Positions 1 through 5,103 of a DNA stretch of 5,103 nt are shown one piece after another. The stretch covers positions 1-5,103 of the forward strand of contig JAQVPT010000265.1 in NCBI GenBank assembly GCA_028701945.1, read 5' to 3'. Below the pieces are notes generated by a model that did not search any database, was not told the origin of the DNA, and saw only the letters and a program-made list of their open reading frames with translations. Source of the stretch: Bacteroidales bacterium. Its GTDB lineage: Bacteria > Bacteroidota > Bacteroidia > Bacteroidales > ML635J-15. Within the stretch, counting starts at the first letter, position 1, and each line of letters begins with the position of its first letter. Both the position numbers and the translations under genes were made by a program.

Positions 1-3000
1 TTATAGACGGATATCGTGATTGTGGTTGTCCTCTTTTTGCTGGAACAATGGGAAGTATGCAAATAAGAATCCTGTGCGAAGGTGAATGTACCGAACCATC
101 AGTAACTCATAATGGAGATCAAACAGTTGAAGGAACAGGTATGTTTGAATTTATGATTCATACTGGTAATAATACTCCATTAGCATATAGTTCCACTCCT
201 AATTTCTGTCTATCAGATATTCCAGGTGGACTTTATAACACGACTTATTATGTATCAGCAATTTGCGGATATGAGTTAGGTGGACATCCAGATTTGTCGC
301 ACTCATGTCGTTCGATAGCACAAGGTACACCCGTAATGTGGCAAGAAAACCCAATTGCTCTTGCTGGCAGCGATAAAGATACCTGTGGTTTAGTTATGCG
401 GCTAAACGGTAATGCTCCCACAGGCGATATGTACGGATATTGGTCATCAGATTGTGAGTTTTTTGCAGTTGGTGGAACTTCATACACACAACCAAAGCCA
501 ATTGTAATGGCAACCGAATATAATACTTGTACATTTACTTGGAACATTGTAAACGGTGAGTGTACTGCAAGTGATGATGTAACAATCGGATTCCTTCAAA
601 CCCCACGACCAGATGCCGGACCAGATCTTGTTGTCTGTGGCAATCAAGCAACAATGAACGCAACACCAAGCGTAGGATTCTCTACCCTATCATGGTCGGG
701 AAATGGGACTAATTTTAATCCACAAACCTCTGCAAATGCAATTGCACAAGTTAGCAACTTTGGCACATATCAATATACAGTAACCGAAGATAATGGTTCT
801 TGTACTGGAACTGATAAAGTTTTGGTAACCTACGTACAAAATCCATCTCCTACAACTACGCCAAATGTCGATAGTGTTTGCGGAGAAAAACATATAATAC
901 AAGTTATAAATTCGAATTATCCTGGAATGTGGACAGCTTACGAAAACGGTAATCCGCTACCCAGCGTAATATACTTACCAAGTAACACTAGTACGACTGT
1001 CGAAGTAACAATAGGAAACTATACTGGATTTTTTAGAGAAATAGAATTTGTATGGACAGAAACAAATCAAGTAATGGGTGTTCCTTGTTCAGGTTCAGCC
1101 AGTAAAGTTGTCGTATTTGCAAAAAAACCAATAGCAAGTGTGGGACCAGTTGATGAATCAGAAACTTGTGGCAACTGTAATACTTTTAATGCAGATATAA
1201 CAGGCTCAGAAGGAGCACTTGGCTCATGGGTTAATGCTAAAGGTTTACATGGTACGTGGAATAATAGTGGATTACCAAATGCTACTTTCTGCATAGACTC
1301 TGTTAGTAATTTCGGCGATACTGCACAAGTGAGAGCTCCATTTTTATGGATAATGAATAATCATGGATGTACTTCTGTTGATACAGCATGGGTAACATTT
1401 TACCAAAGACCCCAAGCAAACGCTGGTCTGGATCGTGCAGTCTGTGGTAAAATACACGAGCTTGGTGCGGTATATGATATAAGCGAAACTGCAAACTACA
1501 GCCCTTCGGGTTGGTGGTCCACTTATCAAAAGCCTTTACCGGAAGCTCAAACAAACATTCAACCGCAAAATAATGACACAGCAATATGTACAGTATCGCA
1601 TAACGGAATTTATCAATTTATTTTCCGCGAAAACAACTCTAATCTCACAATGTGTTACGATACAGATACTGTACGAATAGAATTTGTTGAGTTACCAATA
1701 ATATCGGCAGGCGAAGATAAAGACGTTTGTGGTACTTGCACAACTCTTGGAGGAACATCTGGAGGTTTTGATGGTTCATGGCTTGCAAATGGTTCTATTT
1801 ATGACAATTACGAAGACCCAAACACTCATGTTTGTCAAAATGCATACGGACCGATTACCTATACATGGTTAGAGTCAAATCAATCCATAACAGACCCCAC
1901 ATTTTCATGTCCTTCGAAAGATACAGTAGTAATAACTTATTGGCGTATTCCGACTGCGAATATCCTTACCGATACTGCCGACTCGACAACCTGCGGATTA
2001 AGATTCAACAGACTTAGAGCCGAAAATCCAGGAAGCGGAATAACAGGCTATTGGTACACAAACAATTCAGCTACCGATATTGGAGACGAATTCTCTGTTA
2101 ATACTTGGGCAATTGTACCAAACTATGGCTACCATGATTTTTATTGGATAGAAGAAACTGGACCCGCTTATGCTCAAGGATTCTGCACAGACACCGCTGG
2201 ACCTTTAAGAATTCATTTTATCCAAATCCCAAATGCTAATGCTGGTATAGATACATTATTCTGCGGTTATACTGGAACTTTAGATGCTATTCCAAGTGTG
2301 GGAACTGGTGTATGGAGTACTCCTTCGGTAACAAATATTAGTTTTGAAGACCAAAATGACCCAAATACACAAATTACATCTAATATAATCAATACAGGAA
2401 ATCCATCAAATCCATATTTTAACATCTATTGGACTGAAGATAATACAAACGGCTGTACTGATAGAGATACAATAAAAGTAACATTTGCTAGAATTCCAAC
2501 CTCTGATATAGAAATTATCCCACCAAAATGTTTTGGCGAACCAGCTAGCATTAAAGCTGTTGAAGACACATTACAACAATTTACCTGGAACTTTTATAGC
2601 GGAGTAATTGACAGTACATCCATTAACTCTCTGGGTGGTCAATATGAAAACTTCGTTTATTGGAATAGCTCAGACACTTTGCATCGTATCAGCTTAATTA
2701 CTACAAATCACTGGAATTGTCAAAGTACTATTACTATCGACACAGTTTACGAACCAGCAATACCAACATTTGATGTAATAATTGTATCAGATACTTGTAT
2801 GCTTGGCAAAGGAGGATTAATATTTGCAGACTCTCTCAGTAGTAACTCATTTTTCTGGCTCGATACTGTTTATGGACCACCTGTTGGACCTGTTACTGCA
2901 GTTTACAATCTTCCAGCAGGAGAATACGATATCAGAACCTCCTACCAAACTCCTAATATGACTTACTACGCCCACTACTTAAATGTTTTCAATAGTACAA

Positions 3001-3614
3001 ATTGTGTTGATATAATCCCATACACAATAGAACCAATTGGAATGATAGAAGCACTTATCGAAATTTCGACTGCTACCGACATGACTGAATTAGTGGCTCC
3101 TGAGGCAACTGTCATTTTCCTAAATAATTCTATTTACGATAATGTTGGAAAACGTTGCGAATGGCATTTTGGAGATGGCAATACCCTCAAAAACTGTGAC
3201 CCACAAGTAGAACATGTATATACCGAAGCAGGTTGCTTTGATCCATTCCTGATTGTTATGAACAGAGACCTAGTAGAGTGTAGAGATACTGCATATCTTG
3301 AGGCTTGTATTCCAATTGATAATGCCAGTAAACTTGAAGTTCCAAATATTTTCTCACCAAACGGAGATGGATACAACGACTTTTTCCAAGTCAAAGCTCA
3401 AACACTACGCACGTTTAGTGGAATTATTGTCAACCGTTATGGACGCACCGTTTATGAATGGGAAAACTGGCAAGACTACGAAGCTGGCTGGGATGGGACA
3501 CTTAGCGGTGGTACGAAAGCCACTCCTGGAGTATATTACTTTATCATAAAAGCTGTAGGTATGGACGACCAAGAACACGATATACAAGGGCCATTACACT
3601 TAATGAGAGATTAA
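1..3614 (+). CDS. Large multi-module surface protein with type B (gliding-motility-type) C-terminal sorting domain, 5'-partial
   Basis: This is a secreted or cell-surface protein, probably exported by the type IX system; its specific role (adhesin, gliding or matrix protein) cannot be told. The reading frame is open from base 3, and the stop is TAA at 3612-3614. Residues below are numbered from the ATG at 48, which I regard as internal: 15 in-frame residues precede it, including a CGC motif, and it aligns with an internal Met of the downstream paralogue. Domains in order: Cys-rich N-terminal domain (about 1-102); nine Ig/PKD-like modules of 80-95 residues (about 103-906); SprB-like block (about 907-1000, with LPAGEYD and a following Cys); PKD domain (about 1015-1080, WHFGDG at 1039-1044); type B sorting domain (about 1098-1188, SPNGDGYND). 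No catalytic motif was seen. The true start, with a signal peptide, should lie roughly 75 bp left of the window. A terminator follows. The call of a type IX cargo is strong; function is unknown. Confidence 0.93.
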   Translation, partial: IDGYRDCGCPLFAGTMGSMQIRILCEGECTEPSVTHNGDQTVEGTGMFEFMIHTGNNTPLAYSSTPNFCLSDIPGGLYNTTYYVSAICGYELGGHPDLSHSCRSIAQGTPVMWQENPIALAGSDKDTCGLVMRLNGNAPTGDMYGYWSSDCEFFAVGGTSYTQPKPIVMATEYNTCTFTWNIVNGECTASDDVTIGFLQTPRPDAGPDLVVCGNQATMNATPSVGFSTLSWSGNGTNFNPQTSANAIAQVSNFGTYQYTVTEDNGSCTGTDKVLVTYVQNPSPTTTPNVDSVCGEKHIIQVINSNYPGMWTAYENGNPLPSVIYLPSNTSTTVEVTIGNYTGFFREIEFVWTETNQVMGVPCSGSASKVVVFAKKPIASVGPVDESETCGNCNTFNADITGSEGALGSWVNAKGLHGTWNNSGLPNATFCIDSVSNFGDTAQVRAPFLWIMNNHGCTSVDTAWVTFYQRPQANAGLDRAVCGKIHELGAVYDISETANYSPSGWWSTYQKPLPEAQTNIQPQNNDTAICTVSHNGIYQFIFRENNSNLTMCYDTDTVRIEFVELPIISAGEDKDVCGTCTTLGGTSGGFDGSWLANGSIYDNYEDPNTHVCQNAYGPITYTWLESNQSITDPTFSCPSKDTVVITYWRIPTANILTDTADSTTCGLRFNRLRAENPGSGITGYWYTNNSATDIGDEFSVNTWAIVPNYGYHDFYWIEETGPAYAQGFCTDTAGPLRIHFIQIPNANAGIDTLFCGYTGTLDAIPSVGTGVWSTPSVTNISFEDQNDPNTQITSNIINTGNPSNPYFNIYWTEDNTNGCTDRDTIKVTFARIPTSDIEIIPPKCFGEPASIKAVEDTLQQFTWNFYSGVIDSTSINSLGGQYENFVYWNSSDTLHRISLITTNHWNCQSTITIDTVYEPAIPTFDVIIVSDTCMLGKGGLIFADSLSSNSFFWLDTVYGPPVGPVTAVYNLPAGEYDIRTSYQTPNMTYYAHYLNVFNSTNCVDIIPYTIEPIGMIEALIEISTATDMTELVAPEATVIFLNNSIYDNVGKRCEWHFGDGNTLKNCDPQVEHVYTEAGCFDPFLIVMNRDLVECRDTAYLEACIPIDNASKLEVPNIFSPNGDGYNDFFQVKAQTLRTFSGIIVNRYGRTVYEWENWQDYEAGWDGTLSGGTKATPGVYYFIIKAVGMDDQEHDIQGPLHLMRD
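354..2765 (+). repeat. Array of nine divergent Ig/PKD-like protein modules in gene 1
   Basis: Module limits, set at the Pro ending each unit, are 354-605, 606-845, 846-1130, 1131-1412, 1413-1697, 1698-1952, 1953-2231, 2232-2498 and 2499-2765. A typical unit opens with a P-x-A-x-AG-x-D-x-x-VCG motif, has a central Trp (SW or GYW), then an aromatic strand such as F-x-W-x-E-x-N, a Cys, and a closing D-x-V-x-VTF strand. The repeats are visible in protein but too diverged to be obvious as DNA repeats. Each unit has a paired Cys 55-70 residues apart, consistent with one disulfide per extracellular beta-sandwich. The ninth unit is degenerate: it lacks VCG but keeps C828 and C891. The likely role is a stalk or spacer that extends the protein from the surface. 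The Ig/PKD-like fold is inferred from pattern, not from a profile search. Confidence 0.8.
3090..3287 (+). other. PKD domain encoded in gene 1
   Basis: Residues about 1015-1080 show the classic PKD signature: a strand ending in FLNNS, then CEWHFGDGN at 1037-1045 (the W-x-FGDG core), and H-x-YTEAG-x-F around 1056-1064, where family members carry H-x-Y-x-x-xG-x-Y. PKD domains are beta-sandwiches common in secreted bacterial proteins. Here it sits directly before the sorting domain, a frequent order in large Bacteroidota surface proteins. It also carries four Cys (1037, 1050, 1063, 1078). Confidence 0.85.
3339..3611 (+). other. Type B C-terminal sorting domain (CHU_C / gliding-motility-associated class)
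   Basis: Residues about 1098-1188 carry the full family pattern: VPNIFSPNGDGYNDFF, then VNRYGRTVYEW, GWDGT, ATPGVYYFIIKA and a final GPLHLMRD. In known type IX systems this domain at the extreme C-terminus directs passage across the outer membrane. The family's usual length is near 85-95 residues, so this copy looks complete, and the stop follows immediately. This is the strongest single family assignment in the window and the best evidence for the phylum. Confidence 0.95.
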
Positions 3615-3678
3615 ATAAATACTGTGATTCTGTGATACTTAATTTATCAACAAACACTAAATAATATCGCATACTTTT

Positions 3679-3706
3679 AAAAATCCCGCAAAAGCGGGAT
3701 TTTTTT
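3679..3706 (+). terminator. Rho-independent terminator after gene 1
   Basis: An 11-bp perfect stem (AAAAATCCCGC at 3679-3689 with GCGGGATTTTT at 3694-3704) encloses an AAAA loop and runs into a T tract at 3700-3706. It starts 64 bases after the stop of gene 1. The stem's upstream A run would be a U run on the other strand, so some bidirectional activity is possible, though no minus-strand gene needs it. Confidence 0.93.
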
Positions 3707-3734
3707 GCCCTATACAACAAATCGACACCTAATA

Positions 3735-3774
3735 TTGTCTTTAAGTATAAAAACATATAAGATATTAAAGACAA
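3735..3774. repeat. 10-bp perfect inverted repeat upstream of gene 2
   Basis: TTGTCTTTAA at 3735-3744 is the exact reverse complement of TTAAAGACAA at 3765-3774, with a 20-base AT-rich spacer. It lies between the terminator and the candidate -7 box, just upstream of where a -33 element would sit. It has no T tract after it, so it is not a terminator. It could be a regulator-binding site or a chance feature of AT-rich DNA. Confidence 0.5.
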
Positions 3775-3808
3775 CTGAATATTATTCAAAATAATCACAA
3801 AAAAATTA

Positions 3809-3816
3809 TAAATTTG
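3809..3816 (+). promoter_or_regulatory. Candidate Bacteroidota -7 promoter box for gene 2
   Basis: TAAATTTG fits the phylum's TAnnTTTG -7 consensus at every fixed position. Transcription would begin at about 3820-3824, leaving a leader of roughly 16-20 bases before the ATG at 3840. No good TTTG -33 element is visible at the expected distance (about 3780-3790 reads ATTATTCAAA), which lowers confidence. The leader is A-rich with no Shine-Dalgarno motif, as is usual in this phylum. Confidence 0.6.
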
Positions 3817-3839
3817 CACCAATGCAAAAATTACAAAAT

Positions 3840-3914
3840 ATGATGAAATTAAAATATACTTTATTAACTCTGTGTTTAATTGTACTATCAACATTTACTA
3901 ATGAGACTTTATCT
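3840..3914 (+). other. Sec signal peptide of gene 2
   Basis: The first 25 codons from 3840 give a short basic start (K3, K5), a hydrophobic run from about residue 8 to 16, and a polar tail ending TLS before Q26. The Cys at residue 12 sits inside the core after LTL, which does not fit a lipobox (Leu at -1), so a lipoprotein is unlikely. Confidence 0.75.
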
Positions 3915-5103
3915 CAAAACAACAACACCACAGATCGTGCCTGTACTACTGATGCTGGCACAATGACAGATTTAACTCCGATAAATCTATGTGCAGATGA
4001 ATGTACAGATATGATTACTCATAACGACGATGACGTTCTTGACCTTGGTGATGTTCTACAATTTGTCGTACACAACAACTCTAGTCCCTTAATAATATAC
4101 GCTCGAAGTTCGGATCCCGAATTCTGTTTTAGCGAATTACAACCTGGAAACTACGACGTAACATATTATATTTCAGCAATTGCTGGACCAGATTTAGGAG
4201 GAGGAATTGTTAATCATAACCACCCTTGCTTTTCAATATCTCAAGGTGTTCCTATAACATGGTTTGAAAATCCAATAGCTTATATTTCTACTCCCTCTGG
4301 GACATCAGTTTGTGGACTAGAAATAACATTAAATGCCACAGCACCTGCATCTGGTATGACAGGAACTTGGACATCAACAGGAGAATTTTTTGCAATCAAT
4401 GGAACTACAATCACTAACAATACAATAAACGTTCTGGCTAATGCGCATGGAGATCAAACCTTTAGATTCACAGTAAATAATGGTATTTGCTCAGGTTACG
4501 CTGAAGTATTGATTCATTTTATTGAAATTCCAAATGCTTATGCTGGCAATGATACTACAGTTTGTGGAAATACTGTCAATTTAAATGCTATATCAAGCGT
4601 TACTGGCTCAACTGGACAATGGACTGGCAATGGCACATTTACAAACGCAACAAACCCAATTACAAGTGTTACTGCAAACTCCTTTGGCGAAGTAAGTTTT
4701 ACTTGGCGCGAAAAAGTAGGAACTTGTTGGGACGAAGATATTGTAAAAGTCACTTTTATTCAAGCACCTAATCCAACAGTTACAACACTATATGATACGG
4801 TTTGCGGTAATGTTAAAAATATAAAAGTTTCTAACGCAATTTATAATGGTTATTGGTCTGCCTTTACAAACGGTAATCCATATTCTGGAGTTACATATCT
4901 TCCTAATAACACAAGTGCAACTACTCAAGTTACAATAGGTGGCTATCCTACCAACCAACACAGCAGAACAGTAGAATTTATTTGGACAGAAACCAATCAA
5001 GCAAATAGTGTCCAATGTACTGCAACCGCCACACAATATATAACATTTGCACAAAAACCAGTTGCCAGTGTAGGACCAGTAGATAATGCCGAAGTTTGTG
5101 GCA
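3840..5103 (+). CDS. Paralogous multi-module secreted surface protein, 3'-partial
   Basis: The frame is open to the window edge, giving 421 residues from the ATG at 3840. Residues 1-25 form a Sec signal peptide: a Lys-containing start (MMKLKY), a hydrophobic core (LLTLCLIVL), and likely cleavage after TLS before QNN. A Cys-rich N-terminal domain (about 30-145) matches that of gene 1, sharing AGTM, a C-x3-CT motif, YY-x-SAI and ENPIA. Three Ig/PKD-like modules follow (146-231, 232-310, 311-407), and a fourth begins at 408 with the ASVGPVD motif. Start choice: ATGs lie at 3822, 3840 and 3843. The -7 box at 3809-3816 would put the transcript start near 3822, so 3840 or 3843, after an A-rich leader, is preferred; 3822 would add six residues. 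By analogy with gene 1 it should run about 2.4 kb or more past the edge and end in a sorting domain, but that is inference. It is probably a surface-exposed type IX substrate of unknown function. Confidence 0.88.
   Translation, partial: MMKLKYTLLTLCLIVLSTFTNETLSQNNNTTDRACTTDAGTMTDLTPINLCADECTDMITHNDDDVLDLGDVLQFVVHNNSSPLIIYARSSDPEFCFSELQPGNYDVTYYISAIAGPDLGGGIVNHNHPCFSISQGVPITWFENPIAYISTPSGTSVCGLEITLNATAPASGMTGTWTSTGEFFAINGTTITNNTINVLANAHGDQTFRFTVNNGICSGYAEVLIHFIEIPNAYAGNDTTVCGNTVNLNAISSVTGSTGQWTGNGTFTNATNPITSVTANSFGEVSFTWREKVGTCWDEDIVKVTFIQAPNPTVTTLYDTVCGNVKNIKVSNAIYNGYWSAFTNGNPYSGVTYLPNNTSATTQVTIGGYPTNQHSRTVEFIWTETNQANSVQCTATATQYITFAQKPVASVGPVDNAEVCG
4275..5103 (+). repeat. Start of the matching module array in gene 2
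   Basis: Three whole modules (4275-4532, 4533-4769, 4770-5060) and the first residues of a fourth are visible. Their Cys pairs, numbered from the ATG at 3840, are C158-C217, C242-C296 and C322-C393, spaced 59, 54 and 71 residues. The first three modules of gene 1 have spacings of 59, 55 and 69. Module 3 of the two proteins matches at about 58 of 112 positions by hand alignment, including the start of module 4, and shares NGNP, YLP-x-NTS and WTETNQ. Confidence 0.8.

Larger units (their letters stand above)
3615..3839. other. Intergenic region between the two paralogues
   Basis: These 225 bases hold the terminator, the inverted repeat and the -7 box described separately. The remaining stretches (3615-3678, 3707-3734, 3775-3808) are AT-rich and show no RNA gene, insertion-sequence end or convincing small gene. 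Confidence 0.7.

Noticed and set aside
248..547. Antisense open frame of 99 codons inside gene 1
   Set aside because: It lies wholly within a frame with clear domain structure and has no recognisable motif; the same holds for the other antisense frames within gene 1 and gene 2.
3298..3549. Plus-strand open frame of 83 codons in another frame over the sorting domain
   Set aside because: The overlapping frame encodes an intact and highly recognisable sorting domain, so this is a shadow with no support.
3623..3636. Direct repeat TGTGAT twice, 8 bases apart, just after the gene 1 stop
   Set aside because: Too short and isolated to support a binding site; no promoter is near it and no third copy is present.
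3840..3878. Possible lipoprotein signal with Cys at residue 12 of gene 2
   Set aside because: The residues before the Cys (LTL) do not fit a lipobox, and the Cys lies within the hydrophobic core rather than at its end.
3544..3894. Antisense open frame of 116 codons spanning the end of gene 1, the intergenic region and the start of gene 2
   Set aside because: Its hydrophobic residues come from AT-rich DNA read backwards. It overlaps both real genes and runs through the terminator hairpin, and its start has no promoter or leader of its own.
1..5103. CRISPR array, tRNA, rRNA, insertion sequence or transposase
   Set aside because: No evenly spaced DNA repeats, cloverleaf, rRNA-like stretch or transposase motif was seen; the repetition here is at protein level and diverged.

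Overview
The window looks like accessory, surface-protein-coding DNA from a member of the Bacteroidota. Three things point there: an intact C-terminal domain of the gliding-motility/type B sorting class (a type IX secretion signal found in this phylum), a TAnnTTTG-type promoter box, and A-rich leader DNA in place of a Shine-Dalgarno site. The DNA is AT-rich throughout. No genus can be named from what is here.

Layout: (1) 1-3614, plus strand, holds the 3' part of a very large secreted protein gene, open at the left edge. Its order is an N-terminal Cys-rich domain, about nine Ig/PKD-like modules each carrying a Cys pair, a SprB-like block, a PKD domain with a W-x-F-G-D-G motif, and the type B sorting domain. 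(2) 3615-3839 is intergenic. It contains a textbook intrinsic terminator (3679-3706), a 10-bp perfect inverted repeat (3735-3774), and a candidate promoter -7 box (3809-3816). (3) 3840-5103, plus strand, is the 5' part of a second large gene, cut by the right edge. It begins with a signal peptide and then repeats the N-terminal domain and the first three modules of gene 1 in the same order, with matching cysteine spacing.

The two genes are therefore tandem paralogues, apparently made by duplication of a whole multi-module gene. The terminator and promoter between them suggest separate transcription rather than a simple operon. Both products are probably exported by Sec, passed across the outer membrane by the type IX system and displayed on, or released from, the cell surface. 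Gene 1 shows the sorting domain but not its signal peptide, and gene 2 shows the signal peptide but not its C-terminus, so each supplies the end the other lacks. No secretion machinery, enzyme domain, RNA gene, mobile element or CRISPR array was seen.
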